A stretch of 64,000 bases of DNA from CAVTJL01 sp963752325 (GTDB lineage: Bacteria; Pseudomonadota; Alphaproteobacteria; Geminicoccales; Geminicoccaceae). Each line of letters begins with the position of its first letter. The first letter of the stretch is position 1. Of the stretch, positions 1 to 8,315 are shown one piece after another. The stretch is from NCBI GenBank assembly GCA_963752325.1, contig CAVVXU010000010.1, positions 372,001 through 436,000 of the forward strand, read 5' to 3'. Below the pieces are notes generated by a model that worked only from the letters and a program-made list of their open reading frames with translations, was not told the DNA's origin and made no database searches. Position numbers and translations under genes: made by a program.

Positions 1-1
1 C

Positions 2-265
2 GCCTTCTTCCTCGCCAAGCCGGCGCCGCTCTGCGTCCTCGACGAGGTCGACGCGCCGCTCGACGACGCCAATGTGGATCGGTTCGTGAGCCTGATGTCG
101 ACGATCGCCCGCGATACCGGCACACGGTTCCTCGTCGTCACCCATCACCCGCTGACGATGGCGCGGATGGACCGCCTCTATGGCGTCACGATGGTCGAGC
201 GGGGGGTGTCGCGGCTGGTGTCGGTGGCGCTCGGCGAGGCCGTCGAGATGCGTGCTACGGCATAG
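2..265 (+). CDS. smc: Chromosome segregation ATPase SMC, C-terminal end (partial)
   Basis: Only the last 87 codons are present; the gene begins before the window. The visible part holds the ABC-type Walker B and D-loop (VLDEVDAPLDDAN) followed by the H-loop region (FLVVTHHPLTM), which are diagnostic of the C-terminal head half of SMC proteins. SMC dimers with ScpAB compact and segregate chromosomes. The stop is TAG at 263-265. In several alphaproteobacteria smc lies directly upstream of the F0 ATP synthase operon, as here. Loss of the upstream part prevents any statement on hinge or coiled coils. Confidence 0.93.
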   Translation, partial: AFFLAKPAPLCVLDEVDAPLDDANVDRFVSLMSTIARDTGTRFLVVTHHPLTMARMDRLYGVTMVERGVSRLVSVALGEAVEMRATA

Positions 266-379
266 TGCCGCAAGGCCGGGGCCGGCTTGACAGTCTGTAA
301 TGTGGTTCTTAGGTTGCGCCCGCCTTGATCGAGGCGAGGCCGGACGGTTCCAGCGCGCCGATCGACGGGTCTAGAACGG

Positions 380-695
380 ATGACACGGGACGCCAGACGA
401 GGATCGTTTCGACAAGTTTGACGCCCGCCTCGAGCGGCTTCGCGGCGAGGTAAGCTCGTCCGGAAAGAGGGGGAAAGCCGGCGCACGGCGACGATCGAAG
501 CTCGGCGAGGGTGCTCAGGCCGGGATCGAGATCGCGGTTGGTGTGATCGGCGGCGCGCTCATCGGCCATGGGCTCGATGTGTGGTTGGGAACGCGCTGGG
601 TGTTTCTTGTTGTCTTGTTCTTGCTCGGCGCGACAGCGGGCATGCTGAATGCGTACCGTCTGTTGCGTCGTTTTTCTGCCGAGGATCCGGATTAG
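380..695 (+). CDS. atpI: ATP synthase assembly protein AtpI (one frameshift near the start)
   Basis: Small two-helix membrane protein that helps assemble the c-ring of F0. The conserved body is read in one frame to the stop at 693-695: a charged N-terminal segment (DEDRFDKFDARLERLRG), then two hydrophobic helices (GIEIAVGVIGGALIGHGLDV and VFLVVLFLLGATAGMLNAYR). That frame has no start codon after the stop at 381. An ATG at 380 in a neighbouring frame gives MTRDA and would join smoothly if one A near 395 were removed. I therefore place the start at 380 and infer a one-base insertion. It is first in the atpI-atpB-atpE-b'-b order typical of alphaproteobacteria. Confidence 0.75.
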
Positions 696-783
696 CCGGA
701 CGGCAGTGGTGGAATGGACGGCCCGCTGCCAGGGCAGCGGCTGCGCCTTGGAACTAGGACAGGACGCGGAGGCGGACGGAGCC

Positions 784-1509
784 GTGGAGAGCCCTCTTCT
801 TCAGTTCAAGATCCATCCGTTCCTGCAGATTATCGTGGGCGGGCTGGACCTCTCGATCACGAATTCCACCGTCTGGATGGCGATCGTGGTCCTCGCCGTC
901 TACGGGCTCGTCATGGCGGGCACCCGCTCCCATGCGATGGTCCCGGGGCGCCTGCAGGCCCTCGTGGAGACGGTCTACGAGTTCGTCGCCGAGATGGTGA
1001 ACGGCAATATCGGCAAGCAGGGCCTGCGCTTCTTCCCCGCGATCTTCACCCTCTTCATGTTCGTGCTTCTGGCCAACGTGCTGGCGCTGCTTCCGGGCGG
1101 CTTCTCGGTCACGGCCCAGATCATCGTGAACTTCTTCATGGCCATGTGCGTGGTGGTGGGTGCCACCATCCTGGGCTTTTGGATCCATGGGCCGGCCTTC
1201 CTCAAGTTCTTCGTGCCGGCCGGCGCTCCGGTGGCGCTGATGCCGCTCCTCGTGCCGATCGAGCTCATCTCCTACGCCTTCCGACCGATCAGCCTCTCGG
1301 TCCGGCTCTTCGCCAACATGATGGCCGGCCACGCGATGCTGCATGTGTTCGCCGCGTTCGTCGTGATGCTGGGCGTTGTCTTCGGCATCGCCCCTCTCGC
1401 GCTCACCGTCGCCCTCTACGCGCTCGAGATCCTCGTGGCGCTGCTTCAGGCGTATGTGTTCGCCATCCTCAGCTGCATCTATCTCAACGACGCCATTCAC
1501 ATGCATTGA
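784..1509 (+). CDS. atpB: F0F1 ATP synthase subunit a
   Basis: Integral membrane subunit forming the two proton half-channels beside the c-ring. The protein starts VESPLLQFKIHPF; the GTG at 784 is chosen because GGAG lies 5 nt upstream and because homologues begin at this point, although the frame stays open upstream to 649. About 241 residues, the usual length, with several membrane helices. The conserved helix with the essential arginine is visible in SVRLFANMMAGH, and the late segment ALEILVALLQAYVFAIL matches the C-terminal helix. It is followed by atpE, 59 nt downstream. Confidence 0.95.
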   Translation: MESPLLQFKIHPFLQIIVGGLDLSITNSTVWMAIVVLAVYGLVMAGTRSHAMVPGRLQALVETVYEFVAEMVNGNIGKQGLRFFPAIFTLFMFVLLANVLALLPGGFSVTAQIIVNFFMAMCVVVGATILGFWIHGPAFLKFFVPAGAPVALMPLLVPIELISYAFRPISLSVRLFANMMAGHAMLHVFAAFVVMLGVVFGIAPLALTVALYALEILVALLQAYVFAILSCIYLNDAIHMH

Positions 1510-1568
1510 CCCGTTCCGGGACGCCCCAGGGCGTCCCCCTCTCCTGCAACTCAATGGAGTGAGCTTCG

Positions 1569-1793
1569 ATGGATCTCGAGTCAGCTAAGATGATCGGCGC
1601 CGGTCTCGCGACCATCGCGCTGGCGGGCGTGGGTGCCGGCATCGGCCAGGTCTTTGCGAGCTTCATCACGACCGTGGGCCGTAACCCATCGATCCAGGGG
1701 CGCGTCTTCCCCTTCACGATGCTCGGCTTCGCGCTCGTTGAGGCGGTGGCGCTCTACGCTCTGCTGATCGCCTTCCTCATCCTCTTCCTCTGA
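1569..1793 (+). CDS. atpE: F0F1 ATP synthase subunit c
   Basis: Ring-forming proteolipid of 74 residues with two helices. Helix 1 has the glycine-rich packing motif (GAGLATIALAGVGAGIGQVF), the polar loop contains GRNPSIQ, and helix 2 (FPFTMLGFALVEAVALYALL) carries the proton-binding glutamate in ALVEA. Length and hairpin topology are standard for proton-driven alphaproteobacterial enzymes. It lies between subunits a and b'. Confidence 0.96.
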   Translation: MDLESAKMIGAGLATIALAGVGAGIGQVFASFITTVGRNPSIQGRVFPFTMLGFALVEAVALYALLIAFLILFL

Positions 1794-1864
1794 GCAGCCG
1801 TGGTGGGGCGCCGGTCGGCGCTCGCCCGGACCTGACAGCGATGCGTGGAGAAGGAGCCCCGGTC

Positions 1865-2488
1865 ATGCGACGGCTCGCCTTGGGATCACCCCCCGGCTGG
1901 CGTGCGCTGGTGCCGTCCGCTGCGCTTGCCGCCGTCTTTGCTCTCGCGCTGGCGGGCCCAGCCCTGGCAGCGGAGGAGGAGAGCGGCGGCGGCCTGCCGC
2001 AGTTCGACGTCACCACCTACGCGAGCCAGATCTTCTGGCTCATCGTGGCCTTCGGCACGCTCTACTACCTCCTCGTGCGGCGCGGCCTGCCGCGCATCGC
2101 CGAGATCCTGGAGGCCCGGCAGAGCCGGATCACCGCCGATCTCGACCGCGCGGCGGAGCTTCGTGCCGAGGCCGAGGAGGCGCTGAAGCGCTACGAGGAC
2201 GTGGTCGCCAGCGCCCACCTCGACGCCCAGCGGGAGATCAAGCAGGCGCAGGACCGTCTGGCCGCCGATCTGGCAGCGCAGCAAGAGAAGCTCGATGGCG
2301 AGCTCGCCACCAAGGTGCGCGACGCCGAGCAACGCATTACGGAAGCCAAGCGATCGGCGCTGGCGCAGGTGACGGACGTTGCGGTCGAGGCGATTCAGGC
2401 AGCCGCCAAGCGTCTCGTCGGCATCGAGGTCAGCGAGGAAGCGGCGCGCTCGGCGGTCGGCCGGGCCCAGGGAGACATGGCATCGTGA
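1865..2488 (+). CDS. atpF': F0F1 ATP synthase subunit b' with N-terminal leader
   Basis: Peripheral stalk subunit that pairs with b to hold the F1 head against rotation. The ATG at 1865 is chosen over 1841 because AAGGAG sits 8 nt upstream. The 207-residue protein opens with a hydrophobic alanine-rich leader ending in PALAAEEESGGG, then the conserved membrane anchor (FDVTTYASQIFWLIVAFGTLYYLLVRRGLPRI, split here for reading: anchor about residues 45-75), then a long charged coiled coil rich in Glu, Ala and Lys. The leader looks like a cleavable signal peptide or an additional membrane segment. The stop overlaps the start of the b subunit (GTGA). Confidence 0.9.
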   Translation: MRRLALGSPPGWRALVPSAALAAVFALALAGPALAAEEESGGGLPQFDVTTYASQIFWLIVAFGTLYYLLVRRGLPRIAEILEARQSRITADLDRAAELRAEAEEALKRYEDVVASAHLDAQREIKQAQDRLAADLAAQQEKLDGELATKVRDAEQRITEAKRSALAQVTDVAVEAIQAAAKRLVGIEVSEEAARSAVGRAQGDMAS

Positions 2489-2961
2489 TCGAGATCATTC
2501 TCGTCATCGCCTTCCTGATCACCGTGGCTCTCCTCTGGCGCCCGGTCGGCAAGGCCGTCACGTCGATGCTCGACAGCAGGGCCGACAGCATCAGGCAGAA
2601 CCTCGACGAGGCGCAGCGCCTGCACGAGGAGGCCAAGGCCATGGTGGCCAAGTACCAGCGCCAGCTGCACGAGGGCGAGGGGCTGGCCAAGGAGATCCTC
2701 GAGCGGGCGGAGAACGAGCGTCGCCGCCTCGAGGCCAAGCTGCGCGCCGACATGGTCGAGATGACCGAGCGGCGCACCCAGCAGGCGCTCGACCGGATCG
2801 CCCAGGAGGAGGCGCGTGCGCTGAGCGAGGTCAGGGCACGGGCAGCCGAGCTCGCGGTCCGCGGCACGCGGCTCGTCCTCACCGAGCAGCTCACGGGCGA
2901 GAATGCCCAACGGGTCACCCAGAGCTCGATCGAGGAAGTGGGCCGCAGGCTCGCTTCCTGA
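2485..2961 (+). CDS. atpF: F0F1 ATP synthase subunit b
   Basis: Second peripheral-stalk subunit, 158 residues, starting at GTG 2485 that overlaps the preceding stop by four bases, so the two are translationally coupled. An N-terminal membrane helix (IEIILVIAFLITVALLWRPV) is followed by a long amphipathic coiled coil of the usual b-subunit kind. It closes the F0 operon, and a strong intrinsic terminator follows about 30 bp downstream. The F1 genes are not in the window, in line with the split F0/F1 operons of this class. Confidence 0.93.
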   Translation: MIEIILVIAFLITVALLWRPVGKAVTSMLDSRADSIRQNLDEAQRLHEEAKAMVAKYQRQLHEGEGLAKEILERAENERRRLEAKLRADMVEMTERRTQQALDRIAQEEARALSEVRARAAELAVRGTRLVLTEQLTGENAQRVTQSSIEEVGRRLAS

Positions 2962-2988
2962 GCCCGAGCCTGAGCCTTTCGACGACAG

Positions 2989-3016
2989 GGCGGCCCTCCG
3001 GGCCGCCTTTCTTTTT
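2989..3016 (+). terminator. Rho-independent terminator of the F0 operon
   Basis: Perfect 8-bp GC stem GGCGGCCC / GGGCCGCC with a 3-nt loop, followed directly by TTTCTTTTT. It lies 27 bp after the stop of the subunit b gene and is the clearest intrinsic terminator in the window. Confidence 0.88.
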
Positions 3017-3123
3017 GGCGGCACGCCCGAGGCAGCCTTCCTCACGCCGTGGATTGAGCCTGCCTCGCCGATGGGCCATTCTCGCGCGCGATCATCCCGA
3101 GAGGACGACGGTCGGACGCCGCC

Positions 3124-3561
3124 ATGCAACATCAGGACGCCTCCCCCAGCGGCGGCACCGCCAAGCCGCCCTCCCTCGACGACATCGCGGCGATCGGCGA
3201 GGCGGTGCTGGGCGAGTTTCCGGCCGCGTTGCGCAAGCTCGTGGGCGATGTCCCGATCCGCGTCCAGGACTGGCCGGAGGATGCGCTCCTCGACGAGCTC
3301 GGCATCGACGATGCGCTCGAGCTCACCGGCCTCTATCACGGCGTCCCGATCGGCGAGCGGGGCGGGATGCAGGTCCCCCCGTCCGAGCCCGAGATGATCT
3401 TTCTCTTCCGCATGCCCATCCTCTTCGAGTGGTGCGAGCGGGGCATCGAGCTGGCCGACATCGTCTTCGACGTGCTGACGCACGAGATCGGCCATCATCT
3501 CGGGATGAGCGAGGAGGAGGTGCTGCGTATGGAGGGCAGGCTGCCCGGACGGGAGGGCTGA
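3124..3561 (+). CDS. Metallopeptidase-like (zincin, MpaA/DUF1025-type) protein
   Basis: 145-residue cytosolic protein of the small zincin-like family often annotated as metallopeptidase family protein. The zinc motif HEIGHHLGM (HExxH) lies near the C terminus at about residues 120-128. The conserved segment with FRMPI and a glycine-rich strand precede it, as in the family. The substrate is unknown for the family as a whole. The downstream VOC gene starts 4 bp after its stop, so the two are probably cotranscribed. Confidence 0.8.
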   Translation: MQHQDASPSGGTAKPPSLDDIAAIGEAVLGEFPAALRKLVGDVPIRVQDWPEDALLDELGIDDALELTGLYHGVPIGERGGMQVPPSEPEMIFLFRMPILFEWCERGIELADIVFDVLTHEIGHHLGMSEEEVLRMEGRLPGREG

Positions 3562-3565
3562 GCGC

Positions 3566-3946
3566 GTGACGATAACGAGCCTCGATCATCTCGTCCTGAC
3601 GGTGGCCGAGGAGGAGCCGACCAGGCGCTTTTATGTCGACGGGCTGGGCATGACCTGGGTCGTCTTCGGGAACGGCCGGCACGCGCTGGGCTTCGGCTGT
3701 CAGAAGATCAACCTTCACTATGCCGGTCGCGAGATCGAGCCCAAGGCCGCGCGGCCCACCCCCGGCTCCGCCGATCTATGCCTGCTCTCGGACGAGCCGC
3801 TGGCGGCCGTTCAGGTGCGGATGGACGGGCTCGGCTTTCCCGTGATCGAAGGCCCGGTACGGCGTACCGGCGCCACGGGGCCCATCGATTCGCTCTACTT
3901 CAGGGATCCCGACGGCAACCTGATCGAGATCAGCCGCCCGGCCTGA
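3566..3946 (+). CDS. VOC family (glyoxalase/dioxygenase fold) protein
   Basis: 126-residue vicinal-oxygen-chelate protein. It starts at GTG 3566 with the typical first strand LDHLVLTV, has a first-module helix RRFYVDGLGM, and ends with DSLYFRDPDGNLIEI, the standard last beta strand carrying the metal-binding glutamate. The H in the first strand and the final E are the expected metal ligands. It may act as a lyase, isomerase or antibiotic-binding protein; the sequence does not decide which. Closely spaced with the upstream zincin gene and convergent with hemA, whose end abuts it. Confidence 0.85.
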   Translation: MTITSLDHLVLTVAEEEPTRRFYVDGLGMTWVVFGNGRHALGFGCQKINLHYAGREIEPKAARPTPGSADLCLLSDEPLAAVQVRMDGLGFPVIEGPVRRTGATGPIDSLYFRDPDGNLIEISRPA

Positions 3947-5158
3947 TCAGGCGGCCTTGCGGATCTCGAGCCGGCCCCAGACCTCGACCAGCGCCTCGAC
4001 GAGGCGATCCATCAGCGCGTCGGTGTGGAGCGGCGACGGCGTGATGCGGAGCCGCTCGCTGCCCCTCGGCACGGTCGGGTAGTTGATCGGCTGGATGTAG
4101 ATGCCGAACTCGTCCAGCAAGAGGTCCGAGGCGTGCTTGCAGCGCACCGGATCGCCGACGAGCACCGGGACGATGTGGGAGGGCGAGTTCATCACCGGCA
4201 GCCCCGCCCCACACAGGCGCAGCTTCAAGGTCGCGGCGCGCTCCTGATGCGCCTGCCGCTCGATGGAGCTCGTCCTCAGATGGCGCACGGAGGCCAAGGC
4301 ACCGCCGACGACCGCCGGAGCGAGCGAGCTCGTGAAGATGAAGCCCGGGGCATGGCAGCGCACGGCGTCGATCAGGGCGGCCGAGCCCGCGATGTAGCCG
4401 CCCATGCAGCCATAGGCCTTGGCGAGCGTGCCCTGAATGACGGTGAGGCGATCCATGATCCCGTCGCGCTCGGCCACGCCGGCGCCATGCGCCCCGTACA
4501 TGCCGACGGCGTGGACCTCGTCCAGATAGGTCATGGCGCCGTAGCGGTCGGCGAGATCGCATATCTCGCGGATCGGCCCGAAATCGCCGTCCATCGAGTA
4601 GACGCTCTCGAAGGCGACGAGCTTGGGCCGTGCTGCCGGCTGGGTGCGCAGCAGCTGCTCGAGATGATCGAGATCGTTATGGCGGAAGACCACCTTCTCG
4701 CAGCCCGAGCTGCGGATGCCGGCGATCATCGAGGCGTGGTTCAGCGCGTCCGAGAGGATCAGGCAGTCGGGCAGCAGCCGTGCCAGCGTGCTGATCGCCG
4801 TCTCGTTGGCGACGAAGCCCGACGTCATGACGAGCGCGGCCTCGGTGCCGTGAAGATCCGCCAGCTCGCGCTCGAGCAGCACGTGGAGGTGCGTGTTCCC
4901 CGAGATGTTGCGGGTTCCGCCGGCGCCGGCGCCGTACTGGCGCAGCGCCTCGACGGCACCGTCGACCACGACCGGGTGCTGGCCCATGCCCAGATAGTCG
5001 TTCGAGCACCAGACCGTGACCTCGCGGGCACCCTCGGTCGCATGGTGAAGCGCGGTCGGGAAGGCGCCGACGCGTCGGGCGAGGTCGGCGAAGACACGGT
5101 ATCGGCCCTCGGCCCGCACCTTGGTCACGGCGGCCTCGAACCTCGCTTCGTACTCCAC
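3947..5158 (-). CDS. hemA: 5-aminolevulinate synthase
   Basis: PLP enzyme condensing glycine and succinyl-CoA to 5-aminolevulinate, first step of haem synthesis by the C4 route used by alphaproteobacteria. The 403-residue protein begins VEYEARFEAAVTKV. GTG at 5158 is preferred to the upstream ATG at 5230 because GGAGGAAGG precedes it and the protein then aligns with family N termini. Conserved parts include EGRYRVFADL, WCSNDYLGMG and the PLP lysine in GTLAKAYG at about residue 247. All key motifs are intact. It is divergent from apaG. Confidence 0.96.
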   Translation of the reverse strand: MEYEARFEAAVTKVRAEGRYRVFADLARRVGAFPTALHHATEGAREVTVWCSNDYLGMGQHPVVVDGAVEALRQYGAGAGGTRNISGNTHLHVLLERELADLHGTEAALVMTSGFVANETAISTLARLLPDCLILSDALNHASMIAGIRSSGCEKVVFRHNDLDHLEQLLRTQPAARPKLVAFESVYSMDGDFGPIREICDLADRYGAMTYLDEVHAVGMYGAHGAGVAERDGIMDRLTVIQGTLAKAYGCMGGYIAGSAALIDAVRCHAPGFIFTSSLAPAVVGGALASVRHLRTSSIERQAHQERAATLKLRLCGAGLPVMNSPSHIVPVLVGDPVRCKHASDLLLDEFGIYIQPINYPTVPRGSERLRITPSPLHTDALMDRLVEALVEVWGRLEIRKAA

Positions 5159-5337
5159 GCCCCTTCCTCCTCGACTCGGTCCGCTCTGCTTCGTGACCGC
5201 AAAGCCTACGCCGCCATCACGCCAGATCAACCCGCCAAACGCCGCAGCTTGGCCGCGACGCCAGCGCCACCCCCTGTCATCGCCGCCCCCTCGAGGAGTG
5301 GACAGACGGGTGGGCGCTCACCATAGTTCACCTCGTC

Positions 5338-5730
5338 ATGTACACAACGACGACCCATTCGATTCGCGTCTCCGTCGAGCCCTTCTACCTGGCCGAGCAG
5401 TCGGAGCCGGAGAAGGATCGCTGGGTGTTCGGCTACAAGGTGACCATCGAGAACCAGGGCGGCGAGGCCGTGCAGCTGCTCGCGCGCCATTGGCGGATCA
5501 CCGACGCCCGTGGCCGCCTCCACGAGGTCAAGGGCGACGGCGTGGTGGGCGAGCAGCCGGTGATCGAGCCGGGCCGCAAGTTCGCCTATGCCAGCGGAGC
5601 GCCGCTCGGCACGCCCTCGGGCATCATGGTGGGCAGCTATCACATGGTGTCGGGCTCGGGCGATCAGTTCGAGGTGGCGATCCCTGCCTTCTCGCTCGAT
5701 GCGCCCGAGGCCAGGGGCGCCCTCAACTGA
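5338..5730 (+). CDS. apaG: ApaG domain protein
   Basis: 130-residue protein of the ApaG family, an immunoglobulin-like beta fold associated with Co2+/Mg2+ homeostasis in enterobacteria; the molecular role is uncertain. The signature VTIENQGGEAVQLLARHWRI and the region GIMVGSYHMV match the family closely, and the length is standard. It is divergent from hemA with 179 bp between the starts. Confidence 0.93.
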   Translation: MYTTTTHSIRVSVEPFYLAEQSEPEKDRWVFGYKVTIENQGGEAVQLLARHWRITDARGRLHEVKGDGVVGEQPVIEPGRKFAYASGAPLGTPSGIMVGSYHMVSGSGDQFEVAIPAFSLDAPEARGALN

Positions 5731-5782
5731 GACGGTGGCCCCAGGCTTGACCCGGCAGCCTGCCTGGCCGAGATAGGCCCTC

Positions 5783-6245
5783 ATGCTGGACTTTTTCGAG
5801 CGCCTCCTGGGCCAGGCGAGCCAGAGCCCCGCCGGGCCACGCTTCGAGCGGCACCATATCGCGGCCGCGGCACTCCTGGTCGAGGCCGGCCTGACGGACG
5901 GCGAGTTCGGCCAGGCCGAGCGCGCCGCAGGTCCGGGGTCTGCTGGCCGATCGCTTCGGGCTCGGGGACGCCGTGGCCTCGGCCCTGCTCGAGCGTGCCG
6001 AGACCGAGGCCAGGGAGGCCGTCGAGTGGCACGGCTTCACCAATGTGCTGAAGCAGGCCTACGACGCCGAGGGCCGCATGGAGATCGTCGAGATGCTCTG
6101 GGAGGTCGTCCTCGCGGACGGCCGCATCGACGATTTCGAGGCCTCGCTGATGCGCCGCGTCGCCGGCCTCCTCTATGTGAGCGACGGCGACAGTGCCGAG
6201 GCCCGTGAGCGGGCGCGGCAGCGTCTGGCCCAACGCTCCTCCTGA
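5783..6245 (+). CDS. TerB-like (tellurite resistance/DjlA-type) domain protein, one frameshift
   Basis: About 150 residues of an all-helical TerB domain. The first third (MLDFFERLLG to EFGQAERA) is read in one frame. The rest (LLADRFGLGDAVASALLERA, then MEIVEMLWEVVLADGRIDDFE) is in the next frame, with the break near 5925-5935, most simply one extra base. The acidic metal-binding motifs typical of TerB (GLTDGEF and LADGRID) are both visible on either side of the break. The domain is related to the TerB part of the djlA gene in this window. Cellular role unknown. Confidence 0.75.
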
Positions 6246-6260
6246 GGCGGGATCGTCCGA

Positions 6261-7352
6261 CTAGAGCGGGATCGTCTGGCCGATCGCCGGCACCAGCGCG
6301 TCGCTCTCGCCATAGCCCCCTGCCCGCGCCGCCGCGCGAAACCGCTCGGGCGGCTCGAAGGGAGGCTCGTCGGTAAGGCGGATCGTGCCCCAATGCATCG
6401 CGGCGATCCGGGGCGCCTCCAGCTCGCGGCCGATCCAGACCGCCTCCTCGGGCGTGCAGTGCGAGCCCTGCATCAGCGGACGAGGGTCGTAGGCGCCGAT
6501 GGGGACGAGCGCCATATCGGGCGGCTCGTGGCGCCGGCGGATCTCGCCGAAGATATCCCCGTAGGCGGTGTCGCCGGTGAAATGGATGGCGCGCCGCCCG
6601 TCGCTGACACGAAAGCCGCACCACAGCGAGGCGTTGCGGTCCCTGAGCCCGCGCTTGCTGAAATGAATGGCCGGCATGCCGGTGATCTCGAGATCGCCTA
6701 CGGTCACCTGCTGGTACCAGTCGAGCTCGTGCACCTGCCGGAAGGCACGCCGGTCGACATAGCGGCCGACACCCAGGGCCGTGACCAGCGTCGGCCAGTG
6801 GCGGGCGCTGATCGTTCGAAGACTCGGACGATCCAGATGATCGTAGTGATTGTGGGACAGGAGCACGAGGTCGATCGGCGGCAGGCGGTCGGCCCGCAGG
6901 CCCGGAGGCGCGAAGCGGCGCGGCCCGATGCCCCAGATCGGCGAGGCGTAGGTGCCAAGGAACGGGTCCGTGATCAGCGTCCGCCCGCCGAGCCTAATCA
7001 GATAGCAGGCGTGGCCGAGCCAGGTGACGCTGTCACGCCCGTCCTGCGCCGCCAGCTGCGCCAGCACCTCGCTCTCGGGCAGCACATGGCCCGCGGGGAG
7101 CTCCGGCGCCCGCTCGCTGCCCAGCACCCGGCGCCGGATGAAGGAGCGCCACTCGGCAGGCTTGCCGGCCGGAACGGGCGAGCCCGGCGGATTTCGAAAG
7201 CCGCCCTCCGGATCGAGCCACGGACGCTCGCGCAGGCCCGGATCCGGCAGGTCGACGGCATCGGGACCGCCCAGATCCAGCTGCCCGAGGCCCCCGAAAA
7301 GCCGCCGGCGGCTGAGCGTATCCGATTCCCGGTAGCCGCCTAGGCCGGCCAT
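6261..7352 (-). CDS. MBL-fold metallo-hydrolase (NAPE-PLD/UlaG-like)
   Basis: 363-residue metal-dependent hydrolase of the beta-lactamase superfamily. The start at 7352 is preceded by AGGAGGAG at good spacing; the frame is open further upstream but lacks such a site. The zinc motif LSHNHYDHLD (HxHxDH) is present, with later ligands in FTGDTAYGD and AMHWGTI. The N-terminal region with WLGHACYLIRLGG fits the N-acyl-phosphatidylethanolamine phospholipase D-like subgroup. The true substrate is not shown by sequence. It is divergent from the HNH gene. Confidence 0.87.
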   Translation of the reverse strand: MAGLGGYRESDTLSRRRLFGGLGQLDLGGPDAVDLPDPGLRERPWLDPEGGFRNPPGSPVPAGKPAEWRSFIRRRVLGSERAPELPAGHVLPESEVLAQLAAQDGRDSVTWLGHACYLIRLGGRTLITDPFLGTYASPIWGIGPRRFAPPGLRADRLPPIDLVLLSHNHYDHLDRPSLRTISARHWPTLVTALGVGRYVDRRAFRQVHELDWYQQVTVGDLEITGMPAIHFSKRGLRDRNASLWCGFRVSDGRRAIHFTGDTAYGDIFGEIRRRHEPPDMALVPIGAYDPRPLMQGSHCTPEEAVWIGRELEAPRIAAMHWGTIRLTDEPPFEPPERFRAAARAGGYGESDALVPAIGQTIPL

Positions 7353-7554
7353 CGGCACTCTCCTCCTCGCATCGCTCACCCTCCTACGACCCGTCGGGCG
7401 CATCCGCCAGGGCCTGCCCGCCTCGGGACCTGTCTTGCCACGATCATACTGTTGCGCTAGCTCAACGTCGTCACCCGGAGGGGGTGGCGGGCTGCCGAGG
7501 AGAGATGCCCTTGCGGCAACCAGACTCGACGACCAGAGCAAGTACGCCATCATG

Positions 7555-8136
7555 ATGGCGCGGCCGGACGCGAGCACACTCCCCCTCTCCGCCTGTCCGG
7601 CCCTCGTGTTGAACGCGGACTACCAGCCGCTCAGCTACTATCCCCTCTCCGTCTGGAACTGGCAGGAGACGATCAAGGCGATCTTCCTCGAGCGCGTCGC
7701 CATCGTCTCCTTCTACGATCGCGTCATCCACTCGCCGGGCCACGAGCAGCGGCTGCCGAGCGTGGTGGCGCTCAAGGAGTATATCCCCCAGTCGCGCCGG
7801 CCGCCCTTCACGCGGTTCAACCTCTTCCTGCGCGACCGCTTCGCCTGCCAGTACTGCCACGGCTCCTTCCCGACCCACGAGCTCACCTTCGACCATCTCG
7901 TTCCCCGCTCCCGTGGCGGCCGCACCTGCTGGACGAACATCGTCACCGCCTGCAACCGCTGCAACCTCAGGAAGGGCAGCAGGCTGCCCCAGGAATGCGG
8001 CATGCATCCGATGACCCGCCCCTTCACGCCGAGCTCGCATCAGCTCCGCCAGAACGGCCGCGCCTTCCCGCCCAACTATCTGCACGAGAGCTGGCGCGAC
8101 TATCTCTACTGGGACATCGAGCTCGAGCACGATTGA
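7555..8136 (+). CDS. HNH endonuclease (housekeeping alphaproteobacterial type)
   Basis: About 193 residues. The HNH nuclease core is clear: two zinc-knuckle pairs (CQYCH and CNRCN) bracket the catalytic segment LTFDHLVPRSRGG. The N-terminal domain begins LVLNADYQPLSYYPLSVW, a form found in a family widely conserved in alphaproteobacteria outside restriction or phage contexts. The start is uncertain; ATG 7555 (MARPDAS) is chosen because the sequence upstream resembles non-coding leader. The biological role is unknown; DNA repair is a possibility. Confidence 0.85.
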   Translation: MARPDASTLPLSACPALVLNADYQPLSYYPLSVWNWQETIKAIFLERVAIVSFYDRVIHSPGHEQRLPSVVALKEYIPQSRRPPFTRFNLFLRDRFACQYCHGSFPTHELTFDHLVPRSRGGRTCWTNIVTACNRCNLRKGSRLPQECGMHPMTRPFTPSSHQLRQNGRAFPPNYLHESWRDYLYWDIELEHD

Positions 8137-8315
8137 GCCGGTCGTGCGCCGCCCGACGGCGACGACGTCACGACGGGACCGTGGTCCTGGCGCCTCGGCA
8201 TTTGAAGTCCGTGCCAATCGGTTTAAAGTGATGCCCAACGACAGACGCTGATCCGAGCGGCACCAACGCCGCCGCAGGCGATCCGTCGGGCATGATCAGA
8301 AGAGGAGGCACGGAC

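Noticed and set aside
7435..8136. Longer start for the HNH gene at 7435
   Set aside because: The added 40 residues are low complexity with no ribosome site; family members begin near the chosen ATG.
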